Shown piece after piece: positions 46,045-55,420 of a stretch of DNA of 64,000 bases; the first letter of the stretch is position 1; each line of letters starts with the position of its first letter. A program made the position numbers and the translations under genes. A model generated the notes under the pieces. It worked only from the letters and a program-made list of their open reading frames with translations, did no database searches and had not been told where the DNA came from. Source of the DNA: Burkholderia sp. WP9 (GTDB lineage Bacteria > Pseudomonadota > Gammaproteobacteria > Burkholderiales > Burkholderiaceae); contig NZ_FNTG01000001.1 in the NCBI RefSeq assembly GCF_900104795.1, positions 3,224,001 to 3,288,000 on the forward strand, written 5' to 3'.

Positions 46045-47124
46045 ATGACGCAACTGAACATCGCTCCGGCGTCCGCCGATACGGCCGCCGCCAATAACAA
46101 CGCCGCAGCCGGCACGAAGCAGGTCGCGCGCTGGCGCGTGGCGGACATCGTGGCGTTGTACGAACTGCCGTTCAACGACCTGATGTTCCAGGCGCAGCAA
46201 ACCCATCGCGAACATTTCGATGCGAATACCGTGCAACTGTCGACGCTGCTGTCGATCAAGACCGGCGGCTGCGAAGAAGATTGCGCGTACTGTCCGCAGT
46301 CGGTGCATCACGACACGGGCCTGCAAGCCGACAAACTGATGCCGGTCGACGAAGTGCTCGCCGCCGCGAAGGTCGCCAAGGAAAACGGCGCGACGCGTTT
46401 CTGCATGGGCGCCGCATGGCGTAATCCGAAAGACCGTCACCTCGAACCGATCAAGGACATGATCCGCGGCGTGAAGGCGATGGGTCTCGAAACCTGCGTG
46501 ACGCTCGGCATGCTCGAAACGCATCAGGCGCAAGGGCTGCGCGAAGCAGGCCTCGACTACTACAACCACAATCTCGATACGTCGCCGGAGTTCTACGGCC
46601 AGATCATTTCGACGCGTACGTATCAGGATCGCCTCGACACGCTCGAACGCGTGCGCGATGCCGGCATCAACGTGTGCTGCGGCGGGATTGTCGGACTGGG
46701 CGAGTCGCGTCGTGAGCGCGCCGGCCTGATCGCGCAACTGGCGAACATGGAGCCGTATCCGGAATCGGTGCCCATCAACAATCTGGTGCAGGTGGAAGGC
46801 ACGCCGCTGACCGGCACGGAAGCGATCGACCCGTTCGATTTCGTGCGCACGATTGCGATTGCGCGCATCACCATGCCGCGCGCCATGGTGCGTCTGTCGG
46901 CGGGCCGCGAGCAGATGAACGAAGCGTTGCAGGCCATGTGCTTCCTCGCCGGTGCGAACTCGATTTTCTACGGCGATCAGTTGCTGACCACGAGCAATCC
47001 GCAGGCGGAAGCCGACCGCAAGCTGCTCGAACGACTCGGCATTCGCGCCGAGGCCGCGCAACAAATGCCGCTCGATCAAAGCGGCTGCGAGCATGGCTGC
47101 GATAAACACGCTGCGCCGAACTGA
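46045..47124 (+). CDS. bioB: Biotin synthase
   Basis: This 359-residue radical-SAM enzyme inserts sulfur into dethiobiotin. The 4Fe-4S motif is Cys76-x3-Cys80-x2-Cys83 ([10 protein letters not shown]). The extra Ala/Asn-rich N-terminal segment before the conserved Trp-Arg-Val-Ala-Asp-Ile is common in Burkholderia. An in-frame ATG at 46030 is possible, but GAGG lies 9 bp before 46045, which I prefer. The C-terminus has a Cys/His-containing tail (Cys-Glu-His-Gly-Cys-Asp-Lys-His). It is the last gene of the biotin operon, with a terminator 35 bp later. Confidence 0.96.
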   Translation: MTQLNIAPASADTAAANNNAAAGTKQVARWRVADIVALYELPFNDLMFQAQQTHREHFDANTVQLSTLLSIKTGGCEEDCAYCPQSVHHDTGLQADKLMPVDEVLAAAKVAKENGATRFCMGAAWRNPKDRHLEPIKDMIRGVKAMGLETCVTLGMLETHQAQGLREAGLDYYNHNLDTSPEFYGQIISTRTYQDRLDTLERVRDAGINVCCGGIVGLGESRRERAGLIAQLANMEPYPESVPINNLVQVEGTPLTGTEAIDPFDFVRTIAIARITMPRAMVRLSAGREQMNEALQAMCFLAGANSIFYGDQLLTTSNPQAEADRKLLERLGIRAEAAQQMPLDQSGCEHGCDKHAAPN

Positions 47125-47158
47125 GCGCATGCGCCGCGTGCAATAAAACACGCGCGAT

Positions 47159-47196
47159 AAAAAAGGCTGCCTCGTTTTGTACGAGACAGCCTTTTT
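47159..47196. terminator. Bidirectional terminator between bioB and the sulfate-binding gene
   Basis: AAAAAGGCTG-x-CTCGT / ACGAG-x-CAGCCTTTTT, with one mismatched pair and a 5-nt loop. A or T tracts on both sides suit the convergent genes. Confidence 0.85.
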
Positions 47197-47214
47197 ACTT
47201 AAGAAGCCGAAGTT

Positions 47215-48240
47215 TTATTTCTTGTCGACGATGATCTGATCAAACGTCCCGCCATCGGAAAAATGGGTTTGCTGCGCTTTCTGCCAGCTGCCGAACATTT
47301 CTTCGACCGTGAACGTCTTGATCGGCTTGAACTCCGCGGCATGCTTCGCGAGCACCGTCTTGTCTCGCGGACGCAGGTGATGCTGCGCGATGATTTCCTG
47401 GGCGGCCGGCGACCACAGATAGTCGAGATAGGCCTGCGCTTCCTTGCGCGTGCCGCGCTTGTCGACCACCTTGTCGACGATCGAAACCGGCGGCGCCGCC
47501 AGCAGACTCACCGACGGATAGACGGCCTCGAAGTTGCCCCCGCCCACGCCCGTGTCCATCAGCGCCACTTCGTTTTCGAACGTCACCAGCACGTCGCCGA
47601 TACCGCGCTGCGTGAACGTGGTGGTCGCGCCTCGTCCGCCCGTGTCGAGCACCGGCACGTTCTTGAAGATCGCCTTTTCGAAGTCGAGCGCCTGCGCGTC
47701 GGTGCCGCCGTGTTGCTTGCGATAGCCCCACGCGGCCAGATACGTATAGCGCCCGTTACCCGATGTCTTCGGATTGGCGATCACCACCTGCACGCCGGGC
47801 TTGGCGAGATCGTCCCAGTCCTTGATGTGCTTCGGGTTGCCCTTGCGTACGAGGAACACCATCGTCGTGGTGTACGGTGCGCTGCCGTCGGGCAGACGTG
47901 CGCGCCAGTTGGCCGGCACCAGTTGGCCTTTTTCGGCGAGCAGGTCGATGTCGTTGGGCTGATTCATCGTCACCACATCGGCCTGCAGGCCTTGCAGCAC
48001 CGACAGCGCCTGCGCGCTCGACGCGCCGTGCGACTGGCGAATCGACACGGTCTCGCCGCTCTTCTCCTTGTACGCGGCAATGAAGCCGGCGTTGATGTCC
48101 TTATACAACTCACGCGTCACGTCGTACGACACATTGAGCAGCGACGCATCCGCGTGCGCCGTCGACACACCCGCCAGCGCGAGCGTGATTGCCGTCATGC
48201 CGGCTGCCAGCCAGCGCGATGTCCCCGTCTTGCCTGCCAT
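47215..48240 (-). CDS. Sulfate ABC transporter substrate-binding protein
   Basis: This 341-residue periplasmic protein has a signal peptide ending Ala-His-Ala at residue 30. The mature chain begins Leu-Leu-Asn-Val-Ser-Tyr-Asp-Val-Thr-Arg-Glu-Leu-Tyr, the fingerprint of the Sbp family. The Gly-Ala-Ser-Ser-Ala-Gln-Ala and Asn-Pro-Lys-Thr-Ser-Gly-Asn-Gly blocks that line the sulfate site are present. The permease and ATPase genes (cysTWA) are not in the window immediately downstream, so it is an orphan or works with genes elsewhere. Confidence 0.93.
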   Translation of the reverse strand: MAGKTGTSRWLAAGMTAITLALAGVSTAHADASLLNVSYDVTRELYKDINAGFIAAYKEKSGETVSIRQSHGASSAQALSVLQGLQADVVTMNQPNDIDLLAEKGQLVPANWRARLPDGSAPYTTTMVFLVRKGNPKHIKDWDDLAKPGVQVVIANPKTSGNGRYTYLAAWGYRKQHGGTDAQALDFEKAIFKNVPVLDTGGRGATTTFTQRGIGDVLVTFENEVALMDTGVGGGNFEAVYPSVSLLAAPPVSIVDKVVDKRGTRKEAQAYLDYLWSPAAQEIIAQHHLRPRDKTVLAKHAAEFKPIKTFTVEEMFGSWQKAQQTHFSDGGTFDQIIVDKK

Positions 48241-48374
48241 CCTGTCCCCGCCTATCGTTGATGAAAACCAGTGGCCGCATGAACGCGCGGCATGAAGCGG
48301 GATTCTAACGGATCGCTTACTTGGCTAGCGGGCCGTCCGCGCGCCCGGCGATGCGCGAACGCAGGCCCGGCCAC

Positions 48375-48977
48375 TCAAACGAACGCGTGCTGCGCGGTGT
48401 CGAACGACTCCTCGCGAAAACGCAACGGCGCCGCGCAATGCACCAGCGTGTCGACGAAATACTTCGCGCGCGGCCACGGACCAAATCCGGCCGCGGTGTT
48501 GATATGTCCCGCGTCACCGAGATTGACGAACGCACTGCCGAAACGCTGCGCCAGATCGCGTGATCCGGCGAGCGACATCCACGGATCGGTTTCGCTGCCG
48601 ATCAGAATGGATGGCACGCCGAGACGCCGCGCGTCGAACGGTCCCGCGAAGGTGAATTTCTGCGGACTCGCGGGCGCGACGAACAGCACGCCGATCACGT
48701 CGTTCGCGTACGACGCCTGCTGCAGCGCATGCGCGGTCGCGAGGCAGCCGAAGCTATGCGCGGCCAGCACGAACGGCCCGCGCTCGCGCGCCAGCAGATC
48801 GCGCAACGATTTGGACCACCGCGCGAGGTCCGGCGCGTCCCAGTCGGCTTGCTCGACGCGCAGCGAGCGCGCGAACTGCCGCTCCAGCCATGTCTGCCAG
48901 TGCGCGCCCTCGCTGCCGTGCAGGCCGGGAACGGTGACGAGCCGCGGCGGCCATGTCGATTTGGTGCATGAAAGCAT
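48375..48977 (-). CDS. RBBP9/YdeN-family serine hydrolase
   Basis: This 200-residue alpha/beta hydrolase matches the RBBP9/YdeN family: Val-Thr-Val-Pro-Gly-Leu-His-Gly-Ser at the N-terminus, Trp-Gln-x-Trp-Leu-Glu, nucleophile Ser in Ala-His-Ser-Phe-Gly-Cys (about residue 73), Asp in Ser-Glu-Thr-Asp-Pro-Trp and His in Gly-Asp-Ala-Gly-His. The ATG at 48977 is preferred because the family fold begins there; the frame is open further upstream. The substrate is unknown. Confidence 0.85.
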   Translation of the reverse strand: MLSCTKSTWPPRLVTVPGLHGSEGAHWQTWLERQFARSLRVEQADWDAPDLARWSKSLRDLLARERGPFVLAAHSFGCLATAHALQQASYANDVIGVLFVAPASPQKFTFAGPFDARRLGVPSILIGSETDPWMSLAGSRDLAQRFGSAFVNLGDAGHINTAAGFGPWPRAKYFVDTLVHCAAPLRFREESFDTAQHAFV

Positions 48978-49237
48978 GTGGGTGCCTCGCTGCGGAATTC
49001 CGGATAATGATTGTCTCGCCGGGGCCCGCGTGGGCGAACCAAGTTTTTGTGCTTTGGTTATGGGGCAAATGCGCGAGCAAACGCGCGGGCAAATGGAGCG
49101 CCAAACGCTCGTAAGCACCGCCAGATAGAGGTCTCCCGACGGAAAGCGCACCACCAAAACCGCACGCTCGTGCGCAAACGCGCGCAATCCGCGTCGAAAA
49201 AGTAGAATGAAGCCTATCCATAAAAGGAGGAGGCCTC

Positions 49238-49339
49238 ATGCCGCACGCGTCGTCCGCAGCATTGCATCTGCCGCATCGGCCATGTCGTGGCTTCTCCGTT
49301 ACTCGACTCGACCTCGCAGGCGCCTTCCGGACCGTATGA
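49238..49339 (+). CDS. Possible 33-residue leader peptide coupled to ghrA
   Basis: A very strong AAAAGGAGG (49222-49230) lies 7 bp before an ATG at 49238. The ORF of 33 codons ends at TGA 49337-49339, overlapping the ghrA ATG as ATGA. The ghrA start itself lacks a good ribosome site. This arrangement predicts that ghrA translation depends on translation of the leader. The peptide (Met-Pro-His-Ala-Ser-Ser start, several Arg and His) has no recognisable family. A TAGAAT at 49203-49208 is a possible -10. Confidence 0.45.
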   Translation: MPHASSAALHLPHRPCRGFSVTRLDLAGAFRTV

Positions 49340-50277
49340 AAATCCTCTTCTACATGCCGCATGCCGACGCCGCCGCGTGGCTGCACGACTTCGCCCGCGC
49401 GCTGCCGGAGGCCGATCTGCGTGAATGGCAGCCGGGCGATACCGCGCCCGCCGATTTCGCGGTGGTGTGGCGGCCGCCGCGCGAGATGCTGGCCGGCCGC
49501 GACGATCTGCGCGCCATCTTCAATCTCGGCGCGGGCGTCGACGCGATCCTCGCGCTGGAACACGAACAGCCCGGCACGTTGCCGCGCAACGCGCAGTTGA
49601 TCCGCCTCGAAGACACCGGCATGGCGCTGCAAATGGCCGAGTACGTCACGCATGCGGTGCTGCGCTATCTGCGTCGCTTCGACGAATATCAAACGCGGCA
49701 AAACGAGCGCCGCTGGGAAGTGCTGGAGCCGCATCCGCGCGAAAGTTTTACCGTCGGCGTGTTGGGACTCGGCGTGCTCGGCGCGCATGTCGCACAGGCG
49801 GTGGCGGCGTTCGGCATGCCGGTGCGCGGTTACAGCCGCAGCCCGCGGCAGATCGACGGCATCGCGACGTTCGCCGGAGAAGCGCAATTCGACGCGTTTC
49901 TCGACGGTGTAAAAGTGCTGGTGAATCTACTGCCGCATACGCCTGAAACCGGCGACGTGCTGAACGCGCGCACCTTCGCGAGGCTTGCGCGCGGCGCGTA
50001 TCTGATCAATGTGGCGCGCGGCGGACATCTGGTCGAACCGGACCTGCTCGACGCGCTCGCGAGCGGCCAGATTGCCGCCGCCACGCTCGACGTGTTCCGC
50101 GAAGAACCGCTACCGGCGGATCATCTGTTCTGGCAGGAGCCGCGCATCACGATTACGCCGCACGTGTCGGCTTTGACGTTGCGCGAAGAAAGCGTCGCTC
50201 AGGTCGCGAGGAAGATCACCGCGCTGGTAGGCGGTGCTACCGTCAGCGGCGTGGTGGATATCGAACGTGGATATTGA
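49336..50277 (+). CDS. ghrA: Glyoxylate/hydroxypyruvate reductase A
   Basis: This 313-residue D-2-hydroxyacid dehydrogenase of the GhrA group reduces glyoxylate and hydroxypyruvate with NADPH. The dinucleotide motif Gly-Leu-Gly-Val-Leu-Gly is at 144-149. The catalytic Arg228, Glu257 and His276 (Thr-Pro-His-Val-Ser-Ala) are in place. The ATG at 49336 matches the family start Met-Lys-Ile-Leu-Phe; the longer open frame upstream gives only basic, unconserved sequence. It precedes HMG-CoA lyase on the same strand. Confidence 0.92.
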   Translation: MKILFYMPHADAAAWLHDFARALPEADLREWQPGDTAPADFAVVWRPPREMLAGRDDLRAIFNLGAGVDAILALEHEQPGTLPRNAQLIRLEDTGMALQMAEYVTHAVLRYLRRFDEYQTRQNERRWEVLEPHPRESFTVGVLGLGVLGAHVAQAVAAFGMPVRGYSRSPRQIDGIATFAGEAQFDAFLDGVKVLVNLLPHTPETGDVLNARTFARLARGAYLINVARGGHLVEPDLLDALASGQIAAATLDVFREEPLPADHLFWQEPRITITPHVSALTLREESVAQVARKITALVGGATVSGVVDIERGY

Positions 50278-50354
50278 ACATATCGGATCCCGTTGAAGGA
50301 GCGCCGCCCTATCTGGCGGCGACCGGTTGCATGGGACCGCATAGGAGACACATC

Positions 50355-51281
50355 ATGGCACTGCCCCAGCAAGTGAAAATCGTCGAAGTCGGTCCGCGTG
50401 ACGGACTGCAGAACGAAAAAGAGTTCGTCCCCACCGCGACCAAGATCGAGTTGGTCAACCGTCTGTCAGCGGCGGGCTTCCGTAACGTTGAGGCCGCTTC
50501 GTTCGTGTCGCCGAAATGGGTGCCGCAAATGGCGGACGGCGCGGAACTGATGGCCGGCATCGAACGGCGCCCCGGCACGATCTACTCGGTGCTGACGCCC
50601 AACCTGCGCGGCTTCGAAGGCGCGCTCGCCGCGCGTGCGGACGAGATCGTGATTTTCGGCGCCGCCAGCGAAGCGTTCTCGCAGAAAAACATCAACTGCA
50701 GCATCGCGGAAAGCATCGACCGGTTCGCGCCCGTCGCGCAGGCGGCCAAGCAGCACGGCCTGCGGATTCGCGGCAGCGTGTCGTGCGCGCTAGGTTGTCC
50801 GTATCAGGGCGAAGTGCCGGTGGCGTCGGTGGTGGATGTCGTCGAGCGCTTCGCGGCGCTCGGTTGCGACGAAATCGATATCGCCGACACGATCGGCGTC
50901 GGCACGCCCAGGCGCACGCGTGAAGTGTTCGAAGCGGTCACCCAGGTGTTTCCGCGCGAGCGTCTATCGGGCCACTTTCACGACACCTATGGCCAGGCGC
51001 TCGCCAACATCTACGCGGCGTTGCTGGAAGGCATCGAGATCTATCACGCGTCGGTGGCGGGCCTCGGCGGTTGTCCGTATGCGAAGGGCGCGACCGGCAA
51101 CGTCGCGACCGAAGACGTGCTGTATCTGATGAATGGGCTCGGCATCGAAACCGGCATCGACCTCGCGCAAGTCGTGGCGATCGGCGATTTCATCTCCACG
51201 TCGATCGGCCGGCCCAATGTTTCGCGCGCCGGCAAAGCGCTGCTCGCCAAGGCGCGCAGCGAAGCGGCCAATTGCGTCTGA
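50355..51281 (+). CDS. mvaB: Hydroxymethylglutaryl-CoA lyase
   Basis: This 308-residue TIM-barrel lyase splits HMG-CoA into acetoacetate and acetyl-CoA, the last step of leucine breakdown. The catalytic Arg15-Asp16 (Gly-Pro-Arg-Asp-Gly-Leu-Gln-Asn-Glu), the metal-binding His-Phe-His-Asp and the flexible-loop Gly-Gly-Cys-Pro-Tyr-Ala-Lys-Gly-Ala are all visible. AGGAG lies 7 bp before the ATG. It may be part of the same catabolic regulon as the MerR-linked genes at 33-39 kb. Confidence 0.95.
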   Translation: MALPQQVKIVEVGPRDGLQNEKEFVPTATKIELVNRLSAAGFRNVEAASFVSPKWVPQMADGAELMAGIERRPGTIYSVLTPNLRGFEGALAARADEIVIFGAASEAFSQKNINCSIAESIDRFAPVAQAAKQHGLRIRGSVSCALGCPYQGEVPVASVVDVVERFAALGCDEIDIADTIGVGTPRRTREVFEAVTQVFPRERLSGHFHDTYGQALANIYAALLEGIEIYHASVAGLGGCPYAKGATGNVATEDVLYLMNGLGIETGIDLAQVVAIGDFISTSIGRPNVSRAGKALLAKARSEAANCV

Positions 51282-51335
51282 CGCTTGCTCGACGCATGCG
51301 CTCAATACTCATGCAAACCATCAGGACCTGAAACG

Positions 51336-51857
51336 ATGACGGACCACGCTTCTCTCGAATCCGACGATCTCACCGCGCTGCCCGACTCGGCACGCCGCGT
51401 CGCGCTGCTGTTGCGCGAACGCGGTCACGCGGGCCGCATCGTGATGCTGCCGGAAACCGGCAAGACATCCGCCGAAGCCGCCGCCGGACTTGGCTGCTCG
51501 GTCGCGCAGATCGCCAAATCGATCCTGTTTCGCCGCCGTGAAGACGATGCGCCGGTATTGGTGGTGGCGAGCGGCGCGAATCGCGTCGACGAAAAAAAGG
51601 TCGCCGCGCAGGTCGGCGAAATCGGCCGCGCGGATGCGAAGTTCGTCCGCGAAAAAACCGGCTATGCGATTGGCGGCGTCTGTCCGATCGGTCACGCCAC
51701 CGAACCGGTCACGCTGATCGACGCCGATCTGCTCGAACTCGACAGCCTGTGGGCCGCCGCGGGCCATCCGCATGCGGTGTTCAATCTGACGGCGCAGGAA
51801 CTGATCGCGCTGACGGGCGCGCCGGTGATCGACGTGGCGCTGCGCGAGACGGCGTGA
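51336..51857 (+). CDS. YbaK/EbsC-family protein (aminoacyl-tRNA deacylase-like)
   Basis: This 173-residue YbaK-like protein has the conserved Lys61 (Ala-Lys-Ser-Ile-Leu-Phe) and the Gly-Gly-Val-Cys-Pro-Ile-Gly-His loop. YbaK, ProX and their relatives hydrolyse misacylated tRNAs in trans. Which tRNA this copy edits cannot be read. It is followed at 4 bp by the DUF1289 gene. Confidence 0.88.
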   Translation: MTDHASLESDDLTALPDSARRVALLLRERGHAGRIVMLPETGKTSAEAAAGLGCSVAQIAKSILFRRREDDAPVLVVASGANRVDEKKVAAQVGEIGRADAKFVREKTGYAIGGVCPIGHATEPVTLIDADLLELDSLWAAAGHPHAVFNLTAQELIALTGAPVIDVALRETA

Positions 51858-51861
51858 CGAC

Positions 51862-52086
51862 ATGACAGCAGGCTTCGATAACGAAGACGACCACGCCGTG
51901 CCGTCGCCTTGCATCAGCGTGTGCAGGATGGATGCATCGACCGGCTGGTGCGAAGGATGCCTGCGCACCATCGACGAAATCGCCGGCTGGTCGTCGTTCG
52001 ACGACGACGCGAAGCGTGCGGTCTGGGACGCGATCGAGGCGCGCCACGTGGAGTTCATGGCGAGCCTGCCGAAGGAGCAGCGATGA
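51862..52086 (+). CDS. DUF1289 small Cys-rich protein
   Basis: This 74-residue protein matches DUF1289: Cys17-Ile-Ser-Val-Cys21, then Gly-Trp-Cys30-Glu-Gly-Cys33-Leu-Arg-Thr, followed by Glu-Ile-Ala-Gly-Trp. The four Cys suggest binding of a metal or FeS cluster. The function is unknown. It is coupled to the MaoC gene by ATGA. Confidence 0.88.
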   Translation: MTAGFDNEDDHAVPSPCISVCRMDASTGWCEGCLRTIDEIAGWSSFDDDAKRAVWDAIEARHVEFMASLPKEQR

Positions 52087-52556
52087 ACGCCGCGCCGCGC
52101 ATCGTCACGATTGGCGAGACGTTCAGTTCGACGCTGGCGCTATCGGCGGAATCGGTGAAATCGTTTGCATCGCTCGTCAACGACCATAATCCGTTGCATC
52201 ACGACGAAGCGTATGCGGCGCAGAGCCGCTTCGGCGGCCTGATCGCGTCCGGTACACAACCAACCGCGCATTTCATGGCGCTGCTGGCGACGCATTACTC
52301 GGCCTACGCGCAACCGCTTGGTCTCGAGTTCGATATCAAGCTGAAGAAAGCCGTCCATGCGAACGACACGCTCACCATCAGCTGGCGGGTGAAGCACGCT
52401 TACTGGAAACCGAGCCTGAACGGCGATCTGACGCACCTCGAAGGCACGGTCGTGAATCAGCGCGGCGAGCTCATGTTGATCGGTTCGTCGACCATTCTCG
52501 TCATGCCGAAACCCGAAGCCGCCGCTCACGCAAGCGCGACGCCCCACTCACCATGA
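52083..52556 (+). CDS. MaoC-like hot-dog dehydratase
   Basis: This 157-residue hot-dog fold protein has the (R)-hydratase motif Asn-Asp34-His-Asn-Pro-Leu-His39. Known MaoC/PhaJ enzymes hydrate trans-2-enoyl-CoA, and a link to PHA monomer supply is possible. The start overlaps the DUF1289 stop (ATGA) and the end overlaps the MBL gene (ATGA), so the three are one coupled unit. Confidence 0.88.
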   Translation: MNAAPRIVTIGETFSSTLALSAESVKSFASLVNDHNPLHHDEAYAAQSRFGGLIASGTQPTAHFMALLATHYSAYAQPLGLEFDIKLKKAVHANDTLTISWRVKHAYWKPSLNGDLTHLEGTVVNQRGELMLIGSSTILVMPKPEAAAHASATPHSP

Positions 52557-53473
52557 TCACGCTGCCGGAATCGATTCGCGTCTTCGAACGCGGCTGGCTA
52601 TCGTCGAACAACGTGCTATTGGTGGACGACGCATGCGCCGCGCTCATCGATACCGGCTATGCCACGCACGCGCCGCAAACGGTCGCGCTGGTGCGGCAGG
52701 CGCTAGGCACACGGCCGCTCGATCTGATCGTCAACACGCATCTGCACTCGGACCACTGCGGCGGCAATGCGCTCCTGCAAGCGACGTGGCCATGCCGCAC
52801 CGTGATTCCCGCCTCGGAAGCCGATGCCGTGCGCGACTGGGACGAGGCACGCCTCACGTTTCGCGCCACCGGCCAGAACTGCGAGCGCTTCGGCTTCACT
52901 GGAGCGATTGCACCCGGCGCACAGTTGCGGCTCGGCGCGCTCGACTGGGACGTGCTCGGCGCGCCCGGCCACGATCCGCATTCGCTGATGCTCTACTGCG
53001 CGGGCGAGCGCATCCTGATCAGCGCGGATGCGCTGTGGGAAAACGGCTTCGGCGTGATCTTTCCCGAACTGGAGGGCGAGAGCGGATTCGCCGAGGAGCA
53101 GGCCGTACTGGAAGCCATTGCGAAGCTCGACGTGCGCCTCGTCATTCCCGGTCATGGCGCACCCTTCACGAATGTCGAACAGGCGCTTGAACGCGCTTTC
53201 TCGCGGTTGGCGTGGCTGCGTGCCGATCCCGCGCGCAACGCAAAGAATGCGTTGAAGGTGCTGATCGTGTTCAAGCTGCTCGAAGTCCGCGCAATGCGCT
53301 TCGACACGTTGCTGCACATGCTCGACGACGCCGCCGTGATGCGCGCCGCCGCGTCGATACTCAAGCCGCGCGGCGAGTGGCCCGCGCTGGTGAAAGAGAT
53401 CGTGCACGAGCTGGCGGCGAGAAATGGGCCGCTGGAAGTGGATGGTGAGCGCATTGTCGCGCGTGCGTCGTGA
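52553..53473 (+). CDS. MBL-fold metallo-hydrolase
   Basis: This 306-residue metallo-beta-lactamase-fold hydrolase has the zinc motif Thr-His63-Leu-His65-Ser-Asp67-His68 and a later Pro-Gly-His-Asp-Pro-His and Ser-Ala-Asp. A C-terminal domain of about 90 residues is of the type found in glyoxalase-II-like and lactonase-like members. It is the last gene of the coupled YbaK-DUF1289-MaoC-MBL run. The substrate is unknown, possibly a thioester. Confidence 0.87.
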   Translation: MITLPESIRVFERGWLSSNNVLLVDDACAALIDTGYATHAPQTVALVRQALGTRPLDLIVNTHLHSDHCGGNALLQATWPCRTVIPASEADAVRDWDEARLTFRATGQNCERFGFTGAIAPGAQLRLGALDWDVLGAPGHDPHSLMLYCAGERILISADALWENGFGVIFPELEGESGFAEEQAVLEAIAKLDVRLVIPGHGAPFTNVEQALERAFSRLAWLRADPARNAKNALKVLIVFKLLEVRAMRFDTLLHMLDDAAVMRAAASILKPRGEWPALVKEIVHELAARNGPLEVDGERIVARAS

Positions 53474-53812
53474 CGTGACGTGACGTGGAGCGCGCCGCCG
53501 CCGACAGGCAGCGCGAGATGCTCGAACCGTCGGTACAAAAAGAAAGCCGCTCAACCATGACTGGCGAGCGGCGGAAATTCTGTCGGACGTGATCAGCGTC
53601 AAGTCGCATGATACGCGTGCCGGTTTTTTGGCCGCATCAGTGATTTCCCTACAGAAGTTTGACGCGCGCTTTTAAAGCGGCATACACGTCACACTACAAA
53701 ACCCCGTAGTCGTGCAGCTTTCGAAACATTAGTCCGCTCATACGAACAATCCCGGCGCCCAGTTACTCTGGAATCCATAGCATTACCGCACGCTGCAACG
53801 ACACAATATCTG
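53474..53812. other. Intergenic region between convergent MBL and EamA genes
   Basis: About 340 bp. It contains a minus-strand hairpin terminator and nothing else recognisable. Confidence 0.45.
53542..53572 (-). terminator. Probable terminator for the EamA transcript
   Basis: On the minus strand GCCGCTC and GAGCGGC form a 7-bp stem over a 13-nt loop, followed by TTTCTTTTT. It is about 240 bp past the EamA stop. Confidence 0.5.
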
Positions 53813-54712
53813 TCATGTCGACGACAGGCGCTTGTGCGGCACGATCCGCCAGCCGAGATTGACGCCCGCGGCAGCCAACAGAATCAGCAGCGCGCCGAGC
53901 ACCTGAATCCACGCCAGCGTTTGCCCGAACGCAACCCGATCGACAATGATCGCCACCACCGGATAGATAAACGAGAGCGCGCCGGTCATTGAAGTCGGCA
54001 GCTTCTGGATCGCTCCATACAGCAGCACGTACATGAGCCCGGTATTGACGATGCCGAGCACGACCAGTTCGAGCCACTGCACACCGCTTGTGGGCAGCGC
54101 GTCGAAGCGCACGAACGGCGCGAGCATCAGCACGCCGAGCGACACCTGGATCAACGCGATCAGATGCGGCGGCGTCCCTTTGAGCCGCTTCGTGATGATC
54201 GACGACACGGCATACATGGCCGCCGCGCCCACCGCATACGCGACGCCGACCAGGTATTGCCCCGGCACCGCCAACACCGCCGGCTCGACCCTCACGACGA
54301 ACACGAGGCCGATAAACGCAACCACCAGCCAGACCACGGTCGACGGGCTGATGCGCTCGCGAAACACCAGGGCGCCGAGCGCCACCAGCATGAACGGCTG
54401 CGTGTTATAGACGGCCGTGGCCATCGAGATCGACGCGCGCGAATACGCGGCGAACAGCAGCACCCAGTTGATGACGATCGCCGCCCCGCCGAGCAAGGCG
54501 AGGCCGAGCATCTTCCACGAGAAGAGCTGGCGCCGGAACAAACCCAGCACCGCACAGACGAGCGCCAGCGTCGCGCCGCCGAAAATGCAGCGGAAAAACA
54601 CGACATTGAACGGGCCTTGCTGCGACGACACCACGAGCCAGCCGATGGTGCCGGACATCAGCATGGCCATGGTCATTTCCGCGGCTCCGCGGCGAATTTC
54701 GTTTGACGCCAT
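53813..54712 (-). CDS. EamA-family (DMT) transporter
   Basis: This 299-residue membrane protein has about ten transmembrane helices in two EamA repeats, each ending in a hydrophobic Ala/Gly/Leu-rich helix. It is probably an inner-membrane metabolite or amino-acid exporter. It is divergent from an Lrp/AsnC regulator (114 bp apart). That arrangement is often seen for amino-acid exporters controlled by Lrp-type proteins, so an amino acid or analogue is the likely cargo. Confidence 0.9.
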   Translation of the reverse strand: MASNEIRRGAAEMTMAMLMSGTIGWLVVSSQQGPFNVVFFRCIFGGATLALVCAVLGLFRRQLFSWKMLGLALLGGAAIVINWVLLFAAYSRASISMATAVYNTQPFMLVALGALVFRERISPSTVVWLVVAFIGLVFVVRVEPAVLAVPGQYLVGVAYAVGAAAMYAVSSIITKRLKGTPPHLIALIQVSLGVLMLAPFVRFDALPTSGVQWLELVVLGIVNTGLMYVLLYGAIQKLPTSMTGALSFIYPVVAIIVDRVAFGQTLAWIQVLGALLILLAAAGVNLGWRIVPHKRLSST

Positions 54713-54826
54713 GATTCAATCCTCGAATTGATTCCTGCACGACCAGCAGTGTAATTAATCCGATCGCCTGAATACATGGCTAAACTTAAGCGCAACTGCG
54801 ATGAAACCTAATAATCGAAGGCCGTT

Positions 54827-55420
54827 ATGACCAAACGCCTTACTCCCTCGGCACCTGCCCCACTCGATGAGACGGACCGCGCACTACTCGCCGCGCTGGC
54901 AGAAGACGCCCGTCAGCCGGTCAGCGAACTGGCGCGTCTGGTCGGACTGTCGGCGCCGAGTACGGCGGAGCGCGTGCGCAGGCTCGAAGCGCAAGGCGTG
55001 ATCGAGCGCTTTACGGTGCACATCGATCCGCGCGCCCTCGGCTACACGTTGCAGGCCATCGTGCGCGTGAAGCCGCTGCCCGGTCAGTTGCATCTCGTGG
55101 AAGAAGTGATCCGGCGGATTCCGGAGTTCGTCGAGTGCGACAAGGTGACGGGCGACGATTGTTTCATCTGCCGCCTGTACCTCCAGTCGATCGAGCAGCT
55201 CGACGAGATTCTGACGAAAGTCGCCGAGCGCGCGGAGACCAGTTCCGCCATCGTCAAGTCGACGCCGGTCGCGCCGCTTGCCGCCGCTCGGCTAGACGAA
55301 GCGCGGGTGCGTGTGCGCGGCGGAACGAAGGGAACGAAGCGGCTGAGTTACTGTTCGACCGCTTCGAAGAAGGACAGCATTTCGGCGACCAGTTCGCTCG
55401 ACGCTTCCTCGGGGATGTAA
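54827..55420 (+). CDS. Lrp/AsnC-family transcriptional regulator with extended C-terminus
   Basis: This 197-residue regulator has the AsnC-type HTH at about 15-65 (Glu-Leu-Ala-Arg-Leu-Val-Gly-Leu-Ser-Ala-Pro-Ser-Thr-Ala-Glu-Arg-Val). The RAM ligand-binding domain spans about 70-150. Lrp proteins are usually about 150-165 residues. The last 40 residues here are Arg/Ser-rich and unlike the family, and they are encoded in a stretch that overlaps the end of the minus-strand dehalogenase-like gene by 73 bp. It probably controls the divergent EamA transporter. Confidence 0.88.
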   Translation: MTKRLTPSAPAPLDETDRALLAALAEDARQPVSELARLVGLSAPSTAERVRRLEAQGVIERFTVHIDPRALGYTLQAIVRVKPLPGQLHLVEEVIRRIPEFVECDKVTGDDCFICRLYLQSIEQLDEILTKVAERAETSSAIVKSTPVAPLAAARLDEARVRVRGGTKGTKRLSYCSTASKKDSISATSSLDASSGM

